From the NCBI GenBank assembly GCA_016788865.1, contig JAEUSB010000007.1, forward strand, positions 17,973 to 81,972: DNA of 64,000 nucleotides. The letters run 5' to 3'. Both the position numbers and the translations under genes were made by a program. Origin of the DNA: Leptospirales bacterium. GTDB lineage: Bacteria; Spirochaetota; Leptospiria; Leptospirales; Leptonemataceae. Shown one piece after another: positions 26,528-34,089 of the stretch. Under the pieces are notes generated by a model that was given only the letters and a program-made list of their open reading frames with translations, had not been told where the DNA came from and did not search any database. Numbering within the stretch: position 1 is the stretch's first letter; each line of letters opens with the position of its first letter.

Positions 26528-26670
26528 CCAGATTGCTCGAGCTTGCCTGGACCTGTTCACAATGTCGCGGGAAATTTTGTTCTGTGCGGCCCGGGAACAT
26601 CGGGAATTTTTCCCGATTGCACAAAAGATGGGTTCGTGGTAGTCTAATCGGGTTCTAGCGGAGGATGCCA

Positions 26671-27471
26671 TTGAATCAGCCATGCGTGACTGGCCTCGTT
26701 GTTTCGATCTTACTCTTTTCGGCGCAGTGCGCGCCGTTCCCGGTTGCTCCAGGTGCATTGCAGACAGAAGCCCAATTCCTGCTTCTCCAGAACATATCCA
26801 GTACGGGGACCGGAACAACCCAGGCGATCCAGTCCGGAATGTTTGGTTCTGCCTTTGGTTTTAACGGCACAACTTCTTATGTGGATGTGGACACGTCAGG
26901 CGGTGTTCCGCTGGGACCGCCACTCACTATCGAAGCTTTTGTCAAAACAACCGGAAGCGGAACGTATGTTGTTTATCAAGCATACGGCGGTATTGCGGTC
27001 GCCCAGCTTTCCATAACGCCTGCAGGGAATGTTTCGTTTCTAGTTGTGAATAATTCTTGCTCCGGATCGACAACGCTCGTGTCAACTGGAGCGCTTACGC
27101 CCGGCGTCACATATCATATCGCCGCCGTGTGGACGGCAGGCAATCAAATGAGGATATACATTAACGGAAGCGTTGACCCGGCATCAATGGCTGGCCCTGC
27201 CCTGACATGTTCTTCGACCAATCAACACAGCATTGGTAGAGATCGCGGTGGCTTTAACTATTTCAATGGTTCGATTGACGAAATCAGATATTCCAACATC
27301 GCTCGCTATTCTGCAAACTTCAGCGTACCCACAGCTCCTTTTGTTGCTGATGCAAATACGTCGCTCCTGTTTCACCTGGATAGTCTGGGCTTTCAGGCCG
27401 AGGGAAGCACAATGCCTGTTACGAGTTTCACTTTGAATGGAATCACTCTGGGTAGCAGCTTTGTGCTGTGA
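26671..27471 (+). CDS. LamG-type lectin-like lipoprotein
   Basis: A 266-residue lipoprotein with a lipobox at LLFSAQC. The mature part has a concanavalin-like LamG domain: FNGTTSYVDVDTSGG, LTIEAFVKTTGSGTY, GVTYHIAAVWTAGNQMRIYI and FNGSIDEIRYSNIARY. Such domains bind glycans or proteins. The start is decided by the ribosome binding site: GGAGG at 26660-26664 lies 6 bases before TTG 26671 but touches ATG 26665, so TTG is preferred. The gene diverges from the sensor kinase across 143 bases, which should contain both promoters. Confidence 0.85.
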   Translation: MNQPCVTGLVVSILLFSAQCAPFPVAPGALQTEAQFLLLQNISSTGTGTTQAIQSGMFGSAFGFNGTTSYVDVDTSGGVPLGPPLTIEAFVKTTGSGTYVVYQAYGGIAVAQLSITPAGNVSFLVVNNSCSGSTTLVSTGALTPGVTYHIAAVWTAGNQMRIYINGSVDPASMAGPALTCSSTNQHSIGRDRGGFNYFNGSIDEIRYSNIARYSANFSVPTAPFVADANTSLLFHLDSLGFQAEGSTMPVTSFTLNGITLGSSFVL

Positions 27472-27540
27472 TTACCTGGGATTCCGCGGAAAAATAGGAC
27501 GGGATAGCGTCCCGAATTACAGACGTTAGGCGCCCATACC

Positions 27541-27569
27541 AGGAGCGTCCCGGAAGACCGGACGCTCCT
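27541..27569. terminator. Hairpin between convergent lipoprotein genes
   Basis: AGGAGCGTCC (27541-27550) pairs perfectly with GGACGCTCCT (27560-27569) around a 9-base loop, a 10-bp stem. A smaller hairpin, CGGGA/TCCCG at 27500-27514, precedes it. They lie between the LamG gene and the convergent gene ending at 27575. Neither side has a run of T, so this may be a bidirectional terminator of weak type or an mRNA 3' end protector. Confidence 0.55.
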
Positions 27570-27574
27570 CGATA

Positions 27575-28720
27575 TTATTCGACTTTTCTTGCGATGACCA
27601 GGTTAGATTTGCCCTGGCCCTGGTAAAAGCCATACCCAAATGCAAATGGCAATGGATGGCGCTCTTTCGCGAACGCTTCCTTCATTGCAGGCTGGACTTG
27701 AGGCGTGTACTGTAACAATGGAAACGGGTGAATGTATTCGCCGTAGTTCTTCAGCTTCCATTTGGAATCAAACTTATCGTACGGGATACCGGAATCGTCT
27801 TGAATGATCTTGCTCGATCTTGCCAGGACGAAATCACGGAACTCATAACCGAGCTTGAAATGCATGAGGTACTCGGCGGACTTGAACATAGTGATAAAGT
27901 CGCCGAATTGCTTAAAGAACTTGCCTTCCGGTTTGTCCGGATTTGCAGAATCTGGACCTATGCGAATGCGGAGAAATTGGAGAGTGCGATCTTCTGAATC
28001 ACCCGGAGCGCGAAATGTAATGCGAATTCCGCTCAGTACTGCGAGTCTGCCTTCACGTGGCGTGGGTGCCATTGGAACGATCTTTCCATCGTTATCCAGG
28101 CGAACGGTTTCGATGTTCCGGATATTGAGACCAAGGCGGGCAGCAAAGACCAGAATAGCCGGAGTAACACCTTCAAGATAGCGATTGGCAGTCTCCGCCT
28201 TCATAGACTCCGTCCAGAAGTAGTTGCGAATAGAAATCTGCCCAACCATGCGCTGGAGGGTAGTCATACCGCTTACCAGTTCATGGTCGCTCAACTTGAA
28301 TGGCTCAGGAACGGAACCGGCATCTTCAAGACCAATCATCAGGTACTGCTTACAGTCTGGCAGCATGGTAAAAAAGTTTCCAAAATCCGCTCCACTGAGC
28401 GGGTAGAATGCAAGGCGATTCTCGCAAGCATCCGGTAACTGATCTTTTTTCCATTCGCGCATTGGTGCGAGACTGGAACGCTCAATAGATTTCCACGCAG
28501 TATCCATCAGCGCTACGTGATTCTTGTAAAAAGCAGACTCCGTGGCGCGCTTGATTTCGGGGGAAGGATTTTCGATTGGGAGGCCTGCAAGATAGCGCGC
28601 TACGTCATTGAAATGTGATGTTTCAGGAGCATTCTGGGCACCGGGCCCCCCCTGCGTTTGCGGAGAACAGGCGAGCAGTCCGACAAATAGTAAAAAGACT
28701 TTAGTTTTCTGAATTTTCAT
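27575..28720 (-). CDS. Putative lipoprotein, unknown family
   Basis: A 381-residue protein with a short signal peptide ending LFVGLLAC, a good lipobox. The mature part is largely alpha-helical with no domain I recognise; it contains FYPLSGADFGNFFTMLPDCK, MVGQISIRNYFWTESM and a conserved-looking end FAFGYGFYQGQGKSNLVIAR. Near the start of the mature protein the reading frame crosses a run of seven G (28646-28652 as C on the top strand), which could slip. The next gene upstream is also a lipoprotein gene reading leftward, 92 bases away. Confidence 0.8.
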   Translation of the reverse strand: MKIQKTKVFLLFVGLLACSPQTQGGPGAQNAPETSHFNDVARYLAGLPIENPSPEIKRATESAFYKNHVALMDTAWKSIERSSLAPMREWKKDQLPDACENRLAFYPLSGADFGNFFTMLPDCKQYLMIGLEDAGSVPEPFKLSDHELVSGMTTLQRMVGQISIRNYFWTESMKAETANRYLEGVTPAILVFAARLGLNIRNIETVRLDNDGKIVPMAPTPREGRLAVLSGIRITFRAPGDSEDRTLQFLRIRIGPDSANPDKPEGKFFKQFGDFITMFKSAEYLMHFKLGYEFRDFVLARSSKIIQDDSGIPYDKFDSKWKLKNYGEYIHPFPLLQYTPQVQPAMKEAFAKERHPLPFAFGYGFYQGQGKSNLVIARKVE

Positions 28721-28812
28721 GAATTTCCCCGAAGAAACAGCAGGAAATTTCTAAACGACTGTCCGGGCAAGCGCAAATCGGAACCGGTGCATGCGAGATT
28801 TCCATGAGTTGC

Positions 28813-29706
28813 TCAGGGCAACACAACATCCCCATTTTCCACCCTGGCAATATCCACAAAGTCGTGTCGTTTCAATACAAAGGAGGTTCCATCCGAACTA
28901 TTCCAGGCCAGCAAGGTTCTATTTGAGTTATCCTCTACAAGATACTCGCGAACCGTCGATTTATCCCCGAACCTGACTGATACCTTCAACGATTTGCGCA
29001 TGGTCCCGAGGATCGGAATTTCACTGCGCTCGGGTGAAAGTGTGCCCGGCTCATAACGGGCCCCTTGCGCTCTGTGCTTATGATCGCCCTCTACCCCGGG
29101 CAAGTTCGCACTCACCAGGATTGGGAATATCTGTAGATTGCGAAAGTGCTCAACCTGGGGAGATCGGGCGATGAGTGGCAGCTCATCGAGCAGCACGGCG
29201 CGATCAACGGAAGCGACTTCCGGTCGTGCCAGGACCAGTTCCCCGTCACCTTCATTTGGAGAATGATAGAAGATCCGATCCAATCCACCCTGTGGCAGGA
29301 ACGTTCGAGAACTCGTGCCCGACCATTCCTGGCTAGAACCTGCGACACGCATCAATGCTCCATCTTTCTGACGCCAGAAAATGGAAGTTGCGAAGATCGC
29401 TCCGGTTTGCAGTCTATAGAGCTGGGTCTGCCGTACTACAGGAATTGAATCGGGGTGATTTTCAGGGCTTTTGCGGCGCTTCAGCCCATCCATCGATTCC
29501 AGAGAGGTAATGAAGATCACTTCAGCGGGCCGGGTCTGACCCCGATACGCGAGGGTTCCCTGGTAAACAGCAATTTCAGCTTTGCTACGAAAGCCCTCGC
29601 CTGCAAGGAAGGGGAAATGGAATCTGTCCTGAACGGGATGTCCGCAATTGGAAAAAAAGGGAGTTGCGCAAATTGAAAAAACCGTGGCTTGAAGTACTTT
29701 CCGCAT
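28813..29706 (-). CDS. Putative lipoprotein, unknown family
   Basis: A 297-residue protein. The N-terminus, MRKVLQATVFSICATPFFSN followed by Cys, is a signal peptide with a spirochaete-style lipobox (Asn before Cys). The body is beta-rich (AEIAVYQGTLAYRGQTRPAE and FVLKRHDFVDIARVENGDVV). No family recognised. It diverges from the SRPBCC gene across 40 bases and lies upstream of another lipoprotein gene in the same direction, so both may respond to the nearby two-component system, though this is untested. Confidence 0.72.
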   Translation of the reverse strand: MRKVLQATVFSICATPFFSNCGHPVQDRFHFPFLAGEGFRSKAEIAVYQGTLAYRGQTRPAEVIFITSLESMDGLKRRKSPENHPDSIPVVRQTQLYRLQTGAIFATSIFWRQKDGALMRVAGSSQEWSGTSSRTFLPQGGLDRIFYHSPNEGDGELVLARPEVASVDRAVLLDELPLIARSPQVEHFRNLQIFPILVSANLPGVEGDHKHRAQGARYEPGTLSPERSEIPILGTMRKSLKVSVRFGDKSTVREYLVEDNSNRTLLAWNSSDGTSFVLKRHDFVDIARVENGDVVLP

Positions 29707-29746
29707 ATCTCAGCGTGATTGGGCAATATTGCAGGGGAAGAACAAA

Positions 29747-30643
29747 ATGAGCCGTGAGTACGATTCCATCGACCCGATTCAAATGACTCTGAAACTGGGC
29801 TCAACCCCGCAAGCGGCTCATCGCGCCATCACGTCGCAGACCGAGCTTCGCAAGTGGTGGGCACCACGCGTCATCATGTCACGCAATATCGTCTCTCAGG
29901 TCACCGGCAAAGATATGGAGATGAAGATCCTCATGGAGGACAAGTATCGCCTGATCCGGTTTACGTGGCGTGGCCTTCAATGGAAGCGCGGCGTTCCTGA
30001 AACTGTCATCTCCTATGAAATTACGGATCTCGGAGCGGCCCGAGGAAGCACAGGCCAGGGAATTCAAATTGATGTGAATCACGATGGCTGGAGTGATCCG
30101 GAAGAACGCAGCATTCAGGAAAAAATCTGGCAGCAGGCATTGCCTGGCTTGCGCGCACTTCTCGAAGGGAAGAAGTTTGTTGCCTGGTGGGAAGATGAAC
30201 AAAACAAGTCAGGCGACCAGGGTTACAAAACAGCCGATCTGAAAGCCTTCCTGGAGCGCTCGGATAAAGAAGGACGCGGTAAGAACGATCGCAAGAAATC
30301 GATTCAAGCAATCTGGAAAATTTGCCAATCCATGGACGGTCTCGGGGAATGGATCGTGAAGGAAAGCACGGGTGAATTTGAGCTGCGTGCGCGCGACGCC
30401 ATGATATTTGCATCGATGAAAGGTGGAATCCTCTGCCTGAACTGGCGCGAACTAGAAAAACTGCTTGGGAGAGAACTCGTCGATTTTGCAAACCGCTTAT
30501 CTCTGGAACAAGATCTGGATCTGCAAATCGGAAAAACGCAGGAAAAGATTGTTGGTAGGGATTTGAATCCAGACCTCTTCTCAAAATGGCTACACGAAGT
30601 GCTGGCTCATAAAAAAACGGAACCAAAGAAACGCAAACAGTAG
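29747..30643 (+). CDS. SRPBCC (START-like) domain protein
   Basis: A 298-residue protein with an N-terminal AHSA1/SRPBCC domain of about 140 residues: LKLGSTPQAAHRAITSQTEL, KWWAPRVIMSRN and ERSIQEKIWQQALPGLRALL, the usual lipid- or ligand-cavity fold. The C-terminal half (from about residue 150) is charged and helical, with SIQAIWKICQSMDGLGEWIV, and is not recognised. It ends in a basic tail. ATG 29747 follows GGGGAAG; a TTG at 29729 is less likely. Confidence 0.75.
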   Translation: MSREYDSIDPIQMTLKLGSTPQAAHRAITSQTELRKWWAPRVIMSRNIVSQVTGKDMEMKILMEDKYRLIRFTWRGLQWKRGVPETVISYEITDLGAARGSTGQGIQIDVNHDGWSDPEERSIQEKIWQQALPGLRALLEGKKFVAWWEDEQNKSGDQGYKTADLKAFLERSDKEGRGKNDRKKSIQAIWKICQSMDGLGEWIVKESTGEFELRARDAMIFASMKGGILCLNWRELEKLLGRELVDFANRLSLEQDLDLQIGKTQEKIVGRDLNPDLFSKWLHEVLAHKKTEPKKRKQ

Positions 30644-30706
30644 TGACAGCTTCCCCGGCCCGACGTGCGAAGTAGATTGAGCTACTTTCCGTTGCCTGTT
30701 TTTCGG

Positions 30707-30734
30707 TTGACGTGACTATCCCTGGAACTATGCT
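30707..30734 (+). promoter_or_regulatory. Candidate sigma-70 promoter of the double-ACT gene
   Basis: TTGACG at 30707-30712 and TATGCT at 30729-30734 are separated by 16 bases. The gene start at 30747 is only 12 bases downstream of the -10 element and has no clear ribosome binding site, so the mRNA could be leaderless or nearly so. A small hairpin (AAGTAG/CTACTT, 30670-30687) upstream could end the previous transcript. This rests on consensus matching by eye. Confidence 0.35.
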
Positions 30735-30746
30735 TCCTGTGGCTGA

Positions 30747-31346
30747 ATGATTTCATTTTCCTGGACAGCCCTTTCAGAAAATATTTTTGAGATTCGTATC
30801 AAAACCCCGGTCACGCGGATCGGGACTTTGTATCGCCTGACGGCTGCAATCTACATTCTGGGACTTGATATCATTTCAGGCTCGGTCGATACCGCCTATG
30901 AAAACGGCGAAGAATTCACAGATGACACATTCTTGCTTCGTCCAGCTGCTGAGGGAGAAACGGATTTCGCATATTTTTCGGCTCGCGTCGGAGTGCTAAT
31001 GGAAACTTTGATTCGCAACGAGAAAGATCCCGACGATCTACTTCGCGAAAGGCAAATCGAGCCGCCTAACATCACCTTTCTTTTCGATGCACAACCAATG
31101 ATTCAGTTCAGAGATTTGCCGGAAGGAAACCTGACAGAATTTAGCATCACGAGCCTCAACCGTACAGGCTTGTTGTTTCACCTCACCCGAATTTTTGCGG
31201 AAGAAGAAATCAGTATCATTCGCGGGACAATCAAGAGCGAGCAGGACACCGCAAAGGACCGATTTTTTGTCCAGCGGAATGGAGGTCCCATCAAAGCGGA
31301 AACGCGGGATCGGCTCATTCATCGGATTACAGGCGTCCCACCTTAG
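30747..31346 (+). CDS. Stand-alone double ACT-domain protein
   Basis: A 199-residue cytoplasmic protein that appears to consist of two ACT domains. The first begins EIRIKTPVTRIGTLYRLTAA and covers about residues 14-90; the second has TEFSITSLNRTGLLFHLTRI followed by EEEISIIRGTIKSEQ and KDRFFVQ (about 128-190). The second resembles the ACT repeats at the end of PII uridylyltransferase GlnD. No catalytic domain is attached. ACT domains bind amino acids or act as regulatory subunits, so a role in sensing is likely, but the ligand is unknown. Confidence 0.78.
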   Translation: MISFSWTALSENIFEIRIKTPVTRIGTLYRLTAAIYILGLDIISGSVDTAYENGEEFTDDTFLLRPAAEGETDFAYFSARVGVLMETLIRNEKDPDDLLRERQIEPPNITFLFDAQPMIQFRDLPEGNLTEFSITSLNRTGLLFHLTRIFAEEEISIIRGTIKSEQDTAKDRFFVQRNGGPIKAETRDRLIHRITGVPP

Positions 31347-31399
31347 CCATTCAAGATTATTTCAGTGAACCAATTGGCTCAGAGAGCTATCAAACTGTT

Positions 31400-32263
31400 A
31401 TGTCCTTCCCCACGCGTCTGCTATTTCCTTTCCTGATCTGCAGTTGCATTTTGCTTTCAATGGAATGCCTCGGGATACGCTATAGTGTGGCCCTCACTGC
31501 AACTCAACCGGCCAACTCGGAACTGATTTCCCAGCTCGACGCCTACGTTCTTAAGAATACGGATCCCGCAGACGAAAGATCTGCCGAGCTGGTGTTCAAG
31601 GACAGGGTAACCGGAGTGAAGCTTGGCGCAACACACGTCCGCCTGCCCTACGAACTAAAGCCAGTGAGAAGTGCCATTGGGCCTGTGATCGCGGTTTCAT
31701 ATTTCAGCGGTGGGGAGAGCGGTTGTTGTTTTCAAATGGATTTGCTGCAGCGCAAGGGAAACAGCCTTAGAACTTCCTCCATTTCAACAACTGCTTACGG
31801 CGCGGCCCCGGAAATTCGAGACGTGGACAGCAATGGAGTCGATGAGATCATTGTCACTAACACCGATTTCTATGGTCGCTCCCATAAATCTGATGCCTGC
31901 GAACTAACCCCCGGCATTCATCAGGGAATTTCTGATCTCCGCTTTCCCGGCCTCTGGCATATTTCCGAAGGGGGCAAAGAGTTAGGACTCATCGAAGTAA
32001 CGTTCAATCCTGTTTACGTTTCGTTCGTTCAGGCGTCCATGTTGGAGGCCGCAGGCTACCTGAAATCGCACAAAGGCCAGCCTCTACAATGTGGCAGCAG
32101 CCCGGATTTGGCGAGCTACGGGCAGCTTATCCAGTATGCCCGCAAGATGGATCAGGAGTCCGAGGGATTCCGGCAGCTCCGCGAGGCGGGAATTCTGGTC
32201 ACCTGCCCGTGTCTGAGGGTCAAGCAACAGTCCATGGCGGATTTTGTGATGCTCCTGGACTGA
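31400..32263 (+). CDS. Exported protein of unknown function
   Basis: A 287-residue protein with a signal segment (LLFPFLICSCILLSMEC); lipidation at Cys 16 or Cys 23 is possible. The motif IRDVDSNGVDEIIVTNTDFY resembles the calcium-binding loop of FG-GAP/VCBS repeats, but only one copy is seen. Other conserved-looking parts are GGESGCCFQMDLLQRKGN and CPCLRVKQQSMADFV. It follows the ACT gene by 53 bases in the same direction; no functional link is evident. Confidence 0.7.
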   Translation: MSFPTRLLFPFLICSCILLSMECLGIRYSVALTATQPANSELISQLDAYVLKNTDPADERSAELVFKDRVTGVKLGATHVRLPYELKPVRSAIGPVIAVSYFSGGESGCCFQMDLLQRKGNSLRTSSISTTAYGAAPEIRDVDSNGVDEIIVTNTDFYGRSHKSDACELTPGIHQGISDLRFPGLWHISEGGKELGLIEVTFNPVYVSFVQASMLEAAGYLKSHKGQPLQCGSSPDLASYGQLIQYARKMDQESEGFRQLREAGILVTCPCLRVKQQSMADFVMLLD

Positions 32264-32367
32264 GCGCACCCGAAAAGCTGCCCCTGGGACCTAAAAGTAC
32301 CCCTGAAAGGGCCCACGGCGGAACGGGATGCAAAAAAACCCACTGAAACACCCATTTTGAGCCTGTT

Positions 32368-32399
32368 TTTTGACGGGACCCGGCAGCGGGCCGTCAAAA
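32368..32399. repeat. Stable hairpin upstream of the radical SAM gene
   Basis: TTTTGACGG (32368-32376) pairs with CCGTCAAAA (32391-32399), enclosing a second stem CCCG/CGGG with loop GCAG and a 2-base bulge. A T-run lies on the 5' side rather than 3', so on the top strand it is not a standard terminator. It stands in the 195-base gap after the exported protein gene and about 60 bases before the radical SAM start. Confidence 0.5.
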
Positions 32400-32458
32400 T
32401 AGAATTGCTTTCCTGGCCGGTTTGCAGTTTATAGCAGAAGTCCAAAGAGGAGCCTAAC

Positions 32459-34030
32459 ATGCAAGCAGTCGCGAGCAACCTTCACACTAAGGGTCAGATC
32501 CTTACGGATGAAGAGATCAAGAAATCCATATCGAAAGTCGCAAGGCCGGATGACCAGTTAACCCTGGCGCCTCTGCTGACTCCTCCAAAGCGTGTCCTGC
32601 TAATCGTGCCTCCTGGAACCATGGAAGAAAGCTACGGAAGGCTTTCGGCAGCTGCCGGGGAACTTCCAATGCTCGGACTTGCATACGTGGCGGCATCTCT
32701 GCGCGACCAGGGCCATGATGTTAAGATCATCGATTATGAAGTCAATGCCTGGTCACTGAAGCGCGTCCGTCCAGACATTGAGGATTGGAGACCGGATGTG
32801 GTCGGAATGACTGCATATATCACCAACCTGCGCCGCTGCGGTGCAGTCGCAAAGATCGTCAAAGAAGTAGATCCTGGCATTACAGTAATCCTCGGCGGTC
32901 CGCAGGTCTCCGTATTCCCGGAAGAAGGCTTCACTTCCCCGCATGTTGATATCATAGCACTATCAGAGGGAGAGGTAATCATTCGCAATGTAATGAACGC
33001 CCTCGGTGATGTGGAAAAATTAAAGAAGGTGAAAGGGATCTGGTTCCGCCATGGGTCAGAGATCATTCAGAACGAACGCGAAAGCCTCGTAGATAACCTG
33101 GACATGCTTCCACCGCCCGCGCTGGACCTTTACGAGATGCACAAATACTTCCCGGCGTCGCACGTTCGTGGACGTAAAGTGGCGCACCTGCTCACCTCCA
33201 GGGGCTGTCCGTTCAAGTGCACGTTCTGCGAAACCAAACTGACGTTTGGAAGAAGCTTCAGATACCACTCCAAAGAAAGAGTTATCGAAGATATGATGAG
33301 CCTTGTTAAGCAGGGCTACAACAGCTTTCAATTCTATGATGACATCTTCACTGTGAACAAGAAGCGCGTTGAAGAACTGTGCCATGCCATCATCGACAGT
33401 GGTTTCAAAGTGCAGTGGATGTGCTGGACTCGCACAAACTGCGTTAGTCCGGACCTTCTCGCCCTGATGAAGAAAGCGGGTTGCTACTTAATTACATTTG
33501 GAGCAGAATCCGGAAATGAAGAATCCTTGAAGCTCATCAAGAAGAACCTTGGTGTAGAAAAGAATTTCGAAGGGATCAAGATGACGCATGACGCGGGAAT
33601 CCGCACAATGTCGTCCTTCATGCTTGGTCTGCCGGGTGAAACGCCTGAGATGACACAAAAGACCATCCAGTTTGCTCTCGATAGCCTGCTCGATTATGCG
33701 ATTTTCCCAATTACTGAACCGTATCCAGGCACAGAAATGTGGGTCGATGCGCAGAAGTATGGAACATTTGATACTTCAGGGAAGTTCAAAAACAACCTGT
33801 TGTCAGAGAACTCGGCTGTTTGGGTACCTCACGGAAGAAATCGTGAAGAACTCGAAAAGTTCGCGGCGTCTGCAATGAGACAGTTCTATTTCCGTCCGCG
33901 GATTATCTGGCGCTCGTTTTTGAACCTTCTGCTCATGCCACCCGGCCGCGCTTTCCGCTTTGTATTTGGCGGTTTGAAGTTCTTCATGGTGAGCCTTTTC
34001 CAGAAGGCGCACGCCGGTGCACGCTACTAG
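32459..34030 (+). CDS. B12-binding-domain radical SAM enzyme
   Basis: A 523-residue class B-type radical SAM protein. The N-terminal half is a cobalamin-binding-like Rossmann domain (LGLAYVAASLRDQGHDVKII, PDVVGMTAYITNLRR, VILGGPQVSVFPEE). LTSRGCPFKCTFCETK (cysteines at about 251, 255 and 258) binds the 4Fe-4S cluster, followed by FYDDIFTVNKKRVEEL and ITFGAESGNEESL. The C-terminal 70 residues include a hydrophobic amphipathic stretch that may bind membrane. A strong GAGGAG precedes ATG. Members act in methylation or cyclisation of lipids, glycans and natural products; substrate unknown. Confidence 0.92.
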   Translation: MQAVASNLHTKGQILTDEEIKKSISKVARPDDQLTLAPLLTPPKRVLLIVPPGTMEESYGRLSAAAGELPMLGLAYVAASLRDQGHDVKIIDYEVNAWSLKRVRPDIEDWRPDVVGMTAYITNLRRCGAVAKIVKEVDPGITVILGGPQVSVFPEEGFTSPHVDIIALSEGEVIIRNVMNALGDVEKLKKVKGIWFRHGSEIIQNERESLVDNLDMLPPPALDLYEMHKYFPASHVRGRKVAHLLTSRGCPFKCTFCETKLTFGRSFRYHSKERVIEDMMSLVKQGYNSFQFYDDIFTVNKKRVEELCHAIIDSGFKVQWMCWTRTNCVSPDLLALMKKAGCYLITFGAESGNEESLKLIKKNLGVEKNFEGIKMTHDAGIRTMSSFMLGLPGETPEMTQKTIQFALDSLLDYAIFPITEPYPGTEMWVDAQKYGTFDTSGKFKNNLLSENSAVWVPHGRNREELEKFAASAMRQFYFRPRIIWRSFLNLLLMPPGRAFRFVFGGLKFFMVSLFQKAHAGARY

Positions 34031-34046
34031 TCCAGATTTCTCAGGA

Positions 34047-34072
34047 TACGCTGCTGCAATTGTAGCAGCGTA
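34047..34072. repeat. Perfect hairpin between the radical SAM gene and the next gene
   Basis: TACGCTGCT (34047-34055) pairs with AGCAGCGTA (34064-34072) around GCAATTGT, a 9-bp stem that can extend by a G-T pair. It lies 17 bases after the radical SAM stop and 18 bases before the next start. With no T-tract it may tune expression between the two genes rather than fully terminate. Confidence 0.55.
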
Positions 34073-34089
34073 ACAGCGCCAGGCCCCGT

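Noticed and set aside
26528..26818. Upstream extension of the sensor kinase frame
   Set aside because: It overlaps the divergent LamG gene and would bury the signal peptide in the middle of the protein.
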